A stretch of 18,293 nucleotides of DNA from positions 1 through 18,293 of the forward strand of contig CAZNLT010000118.1 of NCBI GenBank assembly GCA_964573705.1, written 5' to 3'. Both the position numbers and the translations under genes were made by a program. Source of the stretch: JAABSQ01 sp964573705 (GTDB lineage Bacteria; Desulfobacterota; Desulfobacteria; Desulfobacterales; Desulfococcaceae). Positions 1 to 7,072 of the stretch are shown here, piece after piece. The notes under the pieces are model-generated. The model did not search any database. It had not been told where the DNA came from and worked only from the letters and a program-made list of their open reading frames with translations. Within the stretch, counting starts at the first letter, position 1. The number at the start of each line of letters is the position of its first letter.

Positions 1-46
1 ACCGGGTCCGATTGCGCTCCAGGACGCCGGCGAAGGGGCCGGTCAC
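1..46 (-). CDS. possible 5' end of a further gene downstream of the MoxR ATPase (partial)
   Basis: On the minus strand, 14 nt after the stop of the AAA ATPase, a GTG at 46-44 opens a frame that stays open to the window edge. It encodes about 15 residues beginning (V/M)TGPFAGVLERN. No convincing Shine-Dalgarno precedes it, so the call is weak. MoxR-type ATPases are usually followed by a gene for a VWA-domain (CoxE-like) protein, and this position and spacing would suit one. The visible residues are too few to show any family. Confidence 0.3.
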   Translation of the reverse strand, partial: MTGPFAGVLERNRTR

Positions 47-60
47 TTGTGATTGGGGAC

Positions 61-1650
61 TCACGGCCCATCCTTCCACTGAAGCCACCGCAGATAATTG
101 GTGTAGCGCTGGTGGAGGTATTTCATCTTCAGGATGTCATCGAACATGTGGCCGTAGAATTTGCGGCCCTTGCTCCATTCTCCCAAGACCCGCTCAATCC
201 GGATGAGCCGCTCCAGAACCTCGTCTTCGGAAACGCCTTCGAGGCCCGATTCGAATTCCCGCTCCATCTCCTTTACCGGATCATCCCGGTCCAGCTCCAA
301 TCGCTCGTATTCCCGGCAGGATTCGTTGAACAGATGACGAATCCAGCTGATGAGATCGGTGCGGAAGGCCCCGTTCCCCTCTTTTTCGAAGAAGGGGGCG
401 TCCGGATACTGGACCAGCTTGTCATGGAGTACGAAGGGGAGAATCTGCCGAACATCCTCGAAATCGACCTCCGCCGCCCCCCGGAAATAGGCCATGGCCT
501 TGACATAGATGAGGCCGGTGAGCATGGCCCGGACCGAGAGCCCGTTTTGGGTCTGAAGTCCCAGATCCTTGGATTTGTCCTTGCCGGTGCCGGCGTTGAC
601 CACGTTGTGCCAGTCCACCGCCGCCAATTTCACGGTGTCCTTGGTCATGTACTCCAGCTGCCGGGCCCCCTCCTCGCAGAACTCGAACTGGGCCATGAAA
701 AACTCGATCCGGCGGCGGAGTTCCGGGGAAAGCCGGACGGACCGGATCTCCCGGTTCATCCGGTCGATCTCGCCGTTGTCGAAGATGATCTCCGGCGGCA
801 CGATATCCTCGGGTCGCACGTCGTCCTCGATGCGCAAAAGCAGTTCGTTCAAGAACCGGGTATTGAAATGGAGGGCCTTGACCACCACGTCGATCCGGTC
901 CCGAAGGGCCTCGATCACCTGATAGGTGCCGCCGCCCCCGTCGTCGTTGGCGGTGAGATACCAGGCCGCCTCGGGGCATTCGTAGATCTGGTCGAGGATT
1001 TCGGCGTAGTTGTCCGCCATTACCGTGAGCAGGGCCGACTGGGTCCGGGTGGGAATCCGGTTGTATTCGTCGATGATCTTGATCCGCATGGAGAGCCACT
1101 TGCGCCAGGCGATCTTGACGTCTTCCATCTTTTCGGCATTCACCAGGGTGGAGGGCAGCGGATTTCCCAACAGATCGGCAATGGTCATCTGGGGCTGGCC
1201 GTGCTGAATGGCCCGGCGGATGTCGGTGAGGCTGTATCCGGCCAGCACCCCCATGAGAATGGCGATGGCGGTCTTTCCCCGTCCCGGACCGCCCACCAGA
1301 AGGCATCTGCGCCGCACCGCCAGGTTGAGCAGGGGCAGCAGCACGTAGCTGGAGTAGCTCTGCCCCGACGGCAGGTTGACCACGATCTTCCGGTCCCCGA
1401 AGGTGAATTTCTGACCCGGGCCGTCGTCATACTCGATGTCGTAAAAAGGCGAGATGATGGCATGGTTGGCCACCCAGAAATAGGCCTGGCGGAGTTTTTC
1501 ATCCAGAGGCGGAGTCTGCTCGGCTTCGGCCTCGTCGGTCGCAACGGGGCCCCGGTAAAGATCGGCCACATCAAAGGCCCGGGGCCGCTTTTCAGTCTTG
1601 GGGTTGGTGGGGGATTCGGATACCTTGCGGTGTTTATTCGGGGCTACCAT
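61..1650 (-). CDS. MoxR-family AAA+ ATPase
   Basis: A 529-aa AAA+ ATPase of the MoxR type. The Walker A motif GGPGRGKT lies at residues 120-127. Walker B is in IKIIDEYNRIP (190-200, D194-E195). A sensor-1 Asn lies in TANDDGGG (about 232-240), and Arg residues in EALRDRID (248-254) suit the arginine finger. Residues 1-50 are polar and look disordered. The roughly 270 residues after the AAA core are longer than in minimal MoxR proteins (about 330 aa) and end in a charged, helix-rich tail. MoxR proteins act as chaperone-like ATPases that help mature or activate protein complexes, usually with a VWA partner; the target here is unknown. The start ATG at 1650 follows an AAGGA on the minus strand, about 8 nt upstream. 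It is divergent from the flavoprotein gene at 1970 and no membrane segment is seen. The family call is firm and the substrate is not. Confidence 0.9.
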   Translation of the reverse strand: MVAPNKHRKVSESPTNPKTEKRPRAFDVADLYRGPVATDEAEAEQTPPLDEKLRQAYFWVANHAIISPFYDIEYDDGPGQKFTFGDRKIVVNLPSGQSYSSYVLLPLLNLAVRRRCLLVGGPGRGKTAIAILMGVLAGYSLTDIRRAIQHGQPQMTIADLLGNPLPSTLVNAEKMEDVKIAWRKWLSMRIKIIDEYNRIPTRTQSALLTVMADNYAEILDQIYECPEAAWYLTANDDGGGGTYQVIEALRDRIDVVVKALHFNTRFLNELLLRIEDDVRPEDIVPPEIIFDNGEIDRMNREIRSVRLSPELRRRIEFFMAQFEFCEEGARQLEYMTKDTVKLAAVDWHNVVNAGTGKDKSKDLGLQTQNGLSVRAMLTGLIYVKAMAYFRGAAEVDFEDVRQILPFVLHDKLVQYPDAPFFEKEGNGAFRTDLISWIRHLFNESCREYERLELDRDDPVKEMEREFESGLEGVSEDEVLERLIRIERVLGEWSKGRKFYGHMFDDILKMKYLHQRYTNYLRWLQWKDGP

Positions 1651-1969
1651 CGGTCCATCCTTTTTTGGCGTGAAATGAGTTAATCATTCTTGCAAGTGGT
1701 TTGTCAATCCCTCGGGCGTTTACCGATTCCTTCTGCTCTTTTTCGATCGATGTCCCAGGCATTTTATTATTTCCCTCTCTTTCAGCGGATGCGTCACCCA
1801 GGTCAAGGGACTGAAATCTCCATCGACAGATTTTTTTCCTCTGTTTTTCCGGAAGTATTGCACCTCTCCTATCTTCCAGATATACAGAAATACTATTTTA
1901 TGATGTACTGTCTGAAGAATGGACCTGGGTCGCTTTGGATTTTTTTATTATCTTGAAGGAGATTGCAGA
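1651..1969. other. AT-rich divergent intergenic region
   Basis: This stretch of about 319 bp separates two divergent genes and is clearly richer in A/T than its surroundings, with several T tracts (for example 1830-1850). It should carry promoters for both genes. A plus-strand candidate pairs TTGCAC (1858-1863) with TATACA (1881-1886) across 17 nt; both are weak matches, and a TATGAT at 1899-1904 is another possible -10. A short open frame beginning with TTG near 1690 has no ribosome binding site and no recognisable protein. I see no RNA gene or mobile element. Confidence 0.5.
1956..1961 (+). promoter_or_regulatory. ribosome binding site that fixes the flavoprotein start at 1970
   Basis: AAGGAG lies 8 nt before the ATG at 1970. 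It rules in this start over an in-frame ATG at 1919, which would add 17 residues that do not resemble the family. Confidence 0.75.
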
Positions 1970-3064
1970 ATGGAACAGTCCGAACCCAGAAGAGTTTTCG
2001 CTGTCAATTCCAGTCCACGCACCGGCGGCGCCAGTAAAACCGAACTGATGCTCAATGCACTGGCGGCGGGCATGCGGGAGGCGGGCGCCGAGGTCGAGGT
2101 GGTGAACCTGCGGGAAAAGCGAATCCGTTCCTGCATCGGCTGCTTCACCTGCTGGTCCAAAACCCCGGGCCGGTGCATCCACCAGGACGACATGACCCTG
2201 GAACTTTTTCCAAAATACATGGAAGCCGATCTTCTGGTTTTTGCCACGCCGCTCTATTACCATACCATGAACGGCGCCATGTCCACCTTCCGAGAGCGGA
2301 CCCTGCCGGGGCTTTATCCCCAGACCGAACATGACGAAAACGGAAAGAGCTACCATCCCATGCGGTATCAGCCGGGCGGGATGGTCTGGCTGTCGGTGTG
2401 CGGTTACGCCGAAGAATCGGAGTTCGATGCGCTGTCGCACTATCTCCACCGCACCCGCCACCAGGATTTCACCATCGTTGCCGAGATCTACCGGAGCGCC
2501 GCCGAGGCCATGACCAGCCCCGGACTGGAGGAGACCGCCAAAGACATCCTCAAGGCCACCGCCCGGGCCGGGCGGGAACTGATCGAGACGGGATGCATCT
2601 CCCCCGAAACCATGACGAGAATCCGTCAGCCGATCGTGGACCCGAAGCGATACGCCCGAATGGGCGATCTCTTCTGGAAAACCTGCGTGGCCGAAGGGGT
2701 GACCCCGAAAGAGTTCTATGAAAAGAAAATGGTCCCGCGGCCCGATTCCCTGGAGAGCTTCTTGGCCTTTTTCCCATTCGCCCTCCATTCCGAAGCGGTG
2801 GGGGACCAGACGGTGACGCTCCAGTTTCATTTTTCCGGAGAAGTGACCGGCTCCTGCTATTTCGTGGTCACGAAAGAAACGGTCGATGCGGAAAAAGGCG
2901 CCTCCGCCGACCCGGATATCGTGATCGATACCCCGTTTGAAATCTGGATGGACATCCTGACCCGCAAAGCCGACGGGCAGCGGCTGTTCCTGGAGCAGAA
3001 ATACCAGGTCAAAGGCGATCTCAACCTGATGATTCAGCTGTTTCAACCAGCGGAAAACGGATAA
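1970..3064 (+). CDS. iron-sulfur flavoprotein-like NAD(P)H-dependent FMN reductase fused to a C-terminal SCP-2 domain
   Basis: A 364-aa soluble protein with two domains. Residues 8-200 are flavodoxin-like, in the NADPH-dependent FMN reductase/iron-sulfur flavoprotein group: VNSSPRTGGASKT (13-24) is the FMN phosphate loop and ATPLYYHTMNGAM (92-104) the second flavin loop. Between them C55-x2-C58-x2-C61-x7-C69 matches the compact Cys motif that binds a [4Fe-4S] cluster in archaeal Isf. Residues about 265-360 resemble an SCP-2 (sterol carrier protein 2) lipid-binding domain, ending in the characteristic GQRLFLEQKYQVKGDLNLM. The likely role is electron transfer from a reduced carrier, with the SCP-2 part possibly binding an apolar substrate; the substrate is unknown. 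The start at 1970 is chosen because AAGGAG lies at 1956-1961; an ATG at 1919 in the same frame lacks such a site. It heads a plus-strand run of four genes. Confidence 0.85.
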   Translation: MEQSEPRRVFAVNSSPRTGGASKTELMLNALAAGMREAGAEVEVVNLREKRIRSCIGCFTCWSKTPGRCIHQDDMTLELFPKYMEADLLVFATPLYYHTMNGAMSTFRERTLPGLYPQTEHDENGKSYHPMRYQPGGMVWLSVCGYAEESEFDALSHYLHRTRHQDFTIVAEIYRSAAEAMTSPGLEETAKDILKATARAGRELIETGCISPETMTRIRQPIVDPKRYARMGDLFWKTCVAEGVTPKEFYEKKMVPRPDSLESFLAFFPFALHSEAVGDQTVTLQFHFSGEVTGSCYFVVTKETVDAEKGASADPDIVIDTPFEIWMDILTRKADGQRLFLEQKYQVKGDLNLMIQLFQPAENG

Positions 3065-3093
3065 GGGCGGACCCAAACTCCGCAAATTCCACG

Positions 3094-3999
3094 ATGCCGG
3101 TCCGCACCCCGAACTCGACCCTTTTCGGTCCCCTGATCATGCTTTCGGCCGCGCTTCAGTTCGCGGTGATGGATTTCACCATCAAACTCCTGGGGCCCTA
3201 TTTTTCAGCCTGGCACATCGCCTTTTATCGGTTTTCCGGCAGCATCCTCGTGGTGCTGCTCCTCTTCGGAAGGCACGGCAACCCCTACAAAGGCGTCAAC
3301 TACAAGCTGCTGATTCTGAGAGGAGTGAACGGCTCCCTCGGCTTTCTGACCATCGCCGCGGCCATTCATCTGCTTCCGCTCTCCACCGCCATGGTCATTT
3401 TCTACACCTACCCGGTCTTCGCCGCTTTCTTCTCGGTCTGGCTGTACGGAGACCGTATTCGGCCTGCGGAAGGCGGGTGCATACTGGCGGTGGTGATCGG
3501 GGCCGGGATGCTTTTTGAATTTCAAATGGGGGGGCTGCCTCTCGGCGAACTCCTGGCCCTGGTCGGGGCCATGTTCTTCGGCCTCAGCGTGACCCTGATC
3601 CGCTCTTTGCGAAAAACCGACGGGCCGGTGATCATCTACCTCTATTTTTCCACCATGGGGATGCTGGTCACCTTCCCCGCCTTCCTGCGGGACCCCCGGT
3701 TGCCGGTGTCCGGCCTGGAATGGCTGCTCTGCCTGACCATGATTCTGTTTTCCGTAGCGGCTCAGATCTCCATGAACCACGGCTTTTTCTACTGCCGAAG
3801 CTGGGAGGGCGGGGTCTTCATGACCATGGAGACGGTCTTTACGGTGCTGGCCGGCGTGATCATCCTTCACGAGCCGCTGACCTGGCGTCTGTTTGCGGGC
3901 GGGGGAATGATCCTGTGCGGCGTTGTGGTCATGAACCTCCTCAGCGCCCGGCGGGTGGAGACGGCCGCGGCGGTGACGGTCAAGCCGCTCGAAAAATGA
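3094..3999 (+). CDS. DMT-superfamily (EamA-type) inner-membrane transporter
   Basis: A 301-aa hydrophobic protein with about ten predicted membrane helices arranged as two EamA repeats. The first helix starts near residue 10 (LFGPLIMLSAALQFAVMDF). The first repeat contains the loop LPLSTAMVIFYTYPVFAAFFS typical of EamA proteins, and the second ends with METVFTVLAGVIILHEPLTW, the family's common 'E.v.a.l.g...l.E.l' pattern. These are drug/metabolite exporters of broad specificity; nothing here shows the substrate. It starts 29 nt after the flavoprotein stop with no clear Shine-Dalgarno, so translation may rely on coupling, or the true start may be slightly downstream (ATG at 3139). It is likely co-transcribed with its plus-strand neighbours. 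Confidence 0.87.
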   Translation: MPVRTPNSTLFGPLIMLSAALQFAVMDFTIKLLGPYFSAWHIAFYRFSGSILVVLLLFGRHGNPYKGVNYKLLILRGVNGSLGFLTIAAAIHLLPLSTAMVIFYTYPVFAAFFSVWLYGDRIRPAEGGCILAVVIGAGMLFEFQMGGLPLGELLALVGAMFFGLSVTLIRSLRKTDGPVIIYLYFSTMGMLVTFPAFLRDPRLPVSGLEWLLCLTMILFSVAAQISMNHGFFYCRSWEGGVFMTMETVFTVLAGVIILHEPLTWRLFAGGGMILCGVVVMNLLSARRVETAAAVTVKPLEK

Positions 4000-4068
4000 G
4001 GGTTTTTAAATCACCGCTCCGTATAGCCGCCGGGTCTCATCCAAACACAATTCACAAAGGAGTTTACC

Positions 4069-4593
4069 ATGCATCTCAAAGGAAAAACCATCGGAATACT
4101 CGTCGGCCCCGGCTATGAAGACCTGGAGTTCTGGGTCCCCTATATGCGGGTCAAGGAAGAAGGAGCAGTTGTGAAGGTGATCGGCATGCACAGCGGAGAG
4201 GTGTATCCCAGCAAAAGCGGCGGACTGACCGCCGAAGCCGAGTTCGGGGCCGATGAGGTCACGGCGGATCAGCTGGACGGCCTTTTGGTGCCCGGCGGGT
4301 GGGCCCCGGACAAATTGCGCCGGGACCCGAATATACTGAAACTGGTTCGGGACATGAACGACCAGGGCAAAATTCTCGGATTCATCTGCCACGCCGGTTG
4401 GGTGGCGGCCAGCGCCGGCCTCTGCAAGGGCAAAAAGGCCACCGGCAGCACCGGCATCAAAGACGATATGGAAAACGCCGGCGCCGTCTGGGTGGATGAA
4501 GCCGCTTTTCGAGAAGACAACCTGGTATGGGGACGGGTGGTGAAAGACATCCCGGATTACTGCCGGGAGCTGATTCAGGCGCTGTCCGAATAA
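4069..4593 (+). CDS. DJ-1/PfpI-family protein
   Basis: A 174-aa cytosolic protein of the DJ-1/PfpI (class I glutamine amidotransferase-like) superfamily. The nucleophile elbow is GFICHAGW with C107 followed by H108, as in PfpI-type proteins. The acidic partner is probably E17 in GPGYEDLE, and LLVPGGWAPD (72-81) is the oxyanion-hole loop. Members act as peptidases, deglycases, glyoxalases or stress proteins, so the exact activity cannot be read from sequence. AAAGGAG at 4056-4062, 6 nt before the ATG, gives a strong start. Its TAA overlaps the ATG of the next gene by one base (TAATG), which suggests translational coupling to the membrane peptidase. Confidence 0.9.
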   Translation: MHLKGKTIGILVGPGYEDLEFWVPYMRVKEEGAVVKVIGMHSGEVYPSKSGGLTAEAEFGADEVTADQLDGLLVPGGWAPDKLRRDPNILKLVRDMNDQGKILGFICHAGWVAASAGLCKGKKATGSTGIKDDMENAGAVWVDEAAFREDNLVWGRVVKDIPDYCRELIQALSE

Positions 4594-5384
4594 TGACTGC
4601 CCTCGGCTTCGCCATTCTGTTGGTATTCCTCGCAGCTTCTTTTGTACTCGGACATACGATTGGGAAAATGCGGCCTCGCACCGCCACCGCCCTTTCCGTC
4701 GGGTGTGCTTTTTTGATCGTGGTGAAAGCTTTTTTCCATCACTATCCGGATGTGGAATTTTCCACAATCCCCTATGCCTGGTATGCACACATCCAACCCT
4801 GGTGGCCCTCTTTTTTCGCACTCATGCTGTTCGGACTGGGCATCGCCCGGGCAGGCAAACGGCGGGAGAAATTCGGTCTGGGACTCTTGTCGGCAGTGCT
4901 TTTCCTCTCTCTTCTTTATCCCGGATGGGCCCGGGTCCAATCCGGTGCCGATCGGTTTATGTCCCTTCCGAATCGGAACGGAGTGGTACTTCAGACCACG
5001 AAGTTCAGCTGCGGGGCGGCCGCATCCGCCACATTGTTGACCCGGCTCGGCATGCCTGCTTCCGAGCGGGAAATGGCGGAACTATCCGGCACCAATTACG
5101 TCACCGGTACCGACGAAATCGCAGCCGCCCTGGGCTTACGAAGGAAACTGGCCGGTTTGGATCACGAGGTGGCAATGGTCCGCGCCGACTGGCAGGATCT
5201 TCGCGGTTTACAGCGGCCGGCCATGGCCAATATCCGATTGACCTTTCTGCAGGATCACTGGGTGGTGGTTCTTGAAACCACACCGGATTCCGTGAAAATC
5301 GCAGACCCCTCCTCCGGCATACGATCCCTGAGCCGCAACCGCTTTCTCGCCCAGTGGCTGGGCGTCCTTGTATTCGTTCTATAA
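4593..5384 (+). CDS. membrane protein with C-terminal C39-like cysteine peptidase domain
   Basis: A 263-aa protein. The first 112 residues hold about four hydrophobic segments (roughly 4-22, 33-50, 68-86, 96-112). The remaining 150 residues form a papain-like C39-type domain: Q134 (oxyanion hole) in VVLQTTKFSC, C140 in SCGAAASATLL, H222 in DHWVVVLE and D238 in IADPSSG. These are the four positions expected of C39 peptidases, which usually cleave double-glycine leader peptides during export. There is no ABC transporter fused or adjacent, and no leader peptide was found, so the substrate is unknown. The active domain could face either side of the membrane. The start is the ATG at 4593, overlapping the preceding stop; an in-frame upstream extension would lie wholly inside the PfpI gene and is not needed. 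Confidence 0.75.
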   Translation: MTALGFAILLVFLAASFVLGHTIGKMRPRTATALSVGCAFLIVVKAFFHHYPDVEFSTIPYAWYAHIQPWWPSFFALMLFGLGIARAGKRREKFGLGLLSAVLFLSLLYPGWARVQSGADRFMSLPNRNGVVLQTTKFSCGAAASATLLTRLGMPASEREMAELSGTNYVTGTDEIAAALGLRRKLAGLDHEVAMVRADWQDLRGLQRPAMANIRLTFLQDHWVVVLETTPDSVKIADPSSGIRSLSRNRFLAQWLGVLVFVL

Positions 5385-5410
5385 GCCTGCGGCAAGCCCC
5401 GGTTTAATTC

Positions 5411-5439
5411 TTCCCATTCAGTGAAAAATCCGATATACT
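5411..5439 (+). promoter_or_regulatory. candidate promoter for the chemoreceptor gene
   Basis: TTCCCA (5411-5416) and TATACT (5434-5439) are separated by 17 nt, a fair sigma-70-type match about 70 nt before the start at 5508. TATACT recurs at 5446-5451. TCCGATAT (5429-5436) also resembles the -10 element of flagellar sigma-28 promoters (GCCGATAA), common for chemoreceptors, but I see no matching TAAA -35. Which factor is used is open. Confidence 0.4.
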
Positions 5440-5507
5440 GAGAGGTATACTTTCCGTTATGGATGTGGTCGCGATCCCTACCCCATTATCGAGGAGAACA
5501 GCCAAAC

Positions 5508-6779
5508 ATGAAGACCCTGTCCCCTGAAAGCAGAATCGCAGTCACCTATATCATTATCCTGGCCGCCATGATCGGCGGTTTCTGGTTTGGAATCCCCACG
5601 GCATGGGCCGTTGCATTGGTGATCACACTGATCTGCACTTTCTTGGGCATTCGAATGGTGCAAAAACTGGATCGGCGGATGATTTACCTGGAAGGCTCCC
5701 TGGATGCGGTCCAGTTGCCGATCACGGTCACCGACATGGACATGAAATGGGTATTCATCAACAAGGTCACCGAAGGGCTTCTCGCCATGCACGGCCTGGA
5801 CAAAGAATCCTGCCTGGGGAAACACTGCTCCAACTGGCAGGCCGATATCTGCGGCACCGTAAACTGCGGCATTGAAAGCCTTCGCCAGGGCAACCCCCGG
5901 ACCCATTACAACCAGGAATATCCCGACAAACCCAGCACCTACATGCAGGTGGACACCAGCTACATCCGCGATCGCAAGGGCAGAAAAATCGGGCATATCG
6001 AAATCGTCACCAATATCGATGCACAGCAGCGCCTTCAGAACACGATTTCCAATCTGGCCTCGTCCATGGAGGAATCCTCATCGTCCCTGGAGGAGATGGC
6101 CTCCCTCACCCGGCAGACCGCCGAAAAGACCGGCGAAGCGGATGAGGTGATGGAACAGGCCAATGCCATCGTGAGCGAGGTCAGCGCATCCATGGACCGA
6201 TTGACCGGGTCCATGGACGAGATCACCAAAGCCAGCGAAGAAACCTCCAAGATCATCAAAACCATCGATGAAATCGCCTTTCAGACCAATCTGCTGGCCC
6301 TCAACGCCGCGGTGGAGGCGGCCCGGGCCGGAGAAGCCGGGGCGGGTTTCGCGGTGGTCGCCGATGAGGTGCGAAACCTGGCCATTCGCGCGGCCGATGC
6401 CGCGAAAAACACCTCCGCCCTGATCGAGGGGACGGTCCGAAAGATTCATGCGGGCCACGAACAGGTGCGCAAGAACCATGAGGGATTCAAGGGGTTGCGG
6501 GAGGTCCTTGAAAAATCCACGGAAATCTTCTCCAGCATCGCCGTCTCGGCCCGGGAGCAGTCCATGGGCATTGAACAGATCAACCAGGCCATCGCCCATG
6601 TAGAGCAGGTGTTGAATGAGAACAGCGGCGGTTTATCCGACTCACGGGAAATCCAACCGTCCCGAAGCCCGAGGCAAATATCCCTTAGATCCAATGATAC
6701 ACCGACCGAAGCCGCCTCCCATCGAAGACGGCCGGATGAAGTCATACCGTTTGATGATGAAGACCTGCAAGGGTTTTGA
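5508..6779 (+). CDS. methyl-accepting chemotaxis protein with a Cys-rich PAS domain
   Basis: A 423-aa chemoreceptor. Two N-terminal membrane helices (about 9-28 and 31-49) are joined by a very short loop, so there is almost no periplasmic sensor. A cytoplasmic PAS domain (about 62-172) follows, with four cysteines in SCLGKHCSNW and ADICGTVNC (C102, C107, C115, C120). Residues 180-375 form the coiled-coil signalling domain; its hairpin tip, IDEIAFQTNLLALNAAVEA through GFAVVADEVRNLA (253-292), is nearly canonical. The tail ends PDEVIPFDDEDLQGF, usual for such receptors, but residues 376-408 diverge from the expected second methylation helix. Signals are thus sensed inside the cell and passed to CheA/CheW. 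GAGGAG at 5491-5496 supports the ATG at 5508 over an upstream in-frame ATG at 5463. It is convergent with the diguanylate cyclase gene. Confidence 0.92.
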   Translation: MKTLSPESRIAVTYIIILAAMIGGFWFGIPTAWAVALVITLICTFLGIRMVQKLDRRMIYLEGSLDAVQLPITVTDMDMKWVFINKVTEGLLAMHGLDKESCLGKHCSNWQADICGTVNCGIESLRQGNPRTHYNQEYPDKPSTYMQVDTSYIRDRKGRKIGHIEIVTNIDAQQRLQNTISNLASSMEESSSSLEEMASLTRQTAEKTGEADEVMEQANAIVSEVSASMDRLTGSMDEITKASEETSKIIKTIDEIAFQTNLLALNAAVEAARAGEAGAGFAVVADEVRNLAIRAADAAKNTSALIEGTVRKIHAGHEQVRKNHEGFKGLREVLEKSTEIFSSIAVSAREQSMGIEQINQAIAHVEQVLNENSGGLSDSREIQPSRSPRQISLRSNDTPTEAASHRRRPDEVIPFDDEDLQGF

Positions 6780-6787
6780 TTTTATTC

Positions 6788-6834
6788 GAAGATTTGCCCC
6801 GTTTGTTCAGCTGTTCCAGGGAGGGACCTGCCCG
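6788..6834. repeat. 47-bp direct repeat, copy 1
   Basis: This matches 7026-7072 at 44 of 47 positions (three substitutions, no gaps). Both copies begin GAAGATTTGCCCCGTTTG. Copy 1 lies just beyond the chemoreceptor stop. Read on the minus strand it would encode GQVPPWNS-stop, a close relative of the GQVTPSSS-stop end of the diguanylate cyclase, so it looks like a duplicated 3' gene end. Confidence 0.85.
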
Positions 6835-6840
6835 CCTGAA

Positions 6841-6912
6841 CTACAAGGATTTCGGATAAGCAGGGATGACGCAAGGCGAAGGAAAATCCCTGCTTATCAA
6901 AAATCCTTGTAG
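6841..6912. repeat. palindromic element, unit 1 (long hairpin)
   Basis: Inverted arms at 6841-6867 and 6886-6912 match at 25 of 27 positions; the core is GGATAAGCAGGGAT. The loop is 18 nt. A second copy follows 73 bp on. It lies between two convergent genes, so it could end transcription from both sides or stabilise the 3' ends. It resembles REP/BIME or MITE-type palindromes; no transposase of the REP-associated (RAYT) type is present in the window. Confidence 0.85.
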
Positions 6913-6913
6913 A

Positions 6914-6985
6914 TATCACGAATTTCGGATAAGCAGGGATGACCCATGCCGAGACAAAATCCCTGCTTATCCAAAATCCTTGTAG
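6914..6985. repeat. palindromic element, unit 2 (long hairpin)
   Basis: This is a second unit with arms at 6914-6940 and 6959-6985. The inner 19 positions of the arms match at 18; the outer part is more degenerate than in unit 1. Both units end CCTTGTAG(A/G)TATCAC and repeat with a 73-bp period (6847-6919 and 6920-6992), while the loops differ. This is tandem duplication with conservation of the stem, not of the loop. Confidence 0.82.
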
Positions 6986-7025
6986 GTATCACACGTATCT
7001 GAAATCCAGACACCGCATCGAAATT

Positions 7026-7072
7026 GAAGATTTGCCCCGTTTGTTCAGCTGCTCGAGGGAGTGACCTGCCCG
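7026..7072. repeat. 47-bp direct repeat, copy 2 (overlaps the diguanylate cyclase 3' end)
   Basis: This is the partner of 6788-6834. Positions 7045-7072 of this copy are the last codons and the stop of the diguanylate cyclase gene; 7026-7044 lie beyond it. The two copies bracket the palindromic units. Confidence 0.85.

Noticed and set aside
49..1683. Open plus-strand frame of about 540 codons opposite the MoxR ATPase
   Set aside because: The minus strand encodes a complete AAA ATPase with all motifs and a ribosome site; the plus frame has His/Pro/Gly-rich composition typical of an antisense shadow.
1690..1956. Possible 88-codon gene in the divergent intergenic region
   Set aside because: It starts with TTG, has no ribosome site, no recognised protein features, and ends just before the real start signals of the flavoprotein gene.
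5434..5451. TATACT direct repeat as a regulator-binding site
   Set aside because: Two 6-bp copies in an AT-rich promoter are easily explained as a -10 element and chance.
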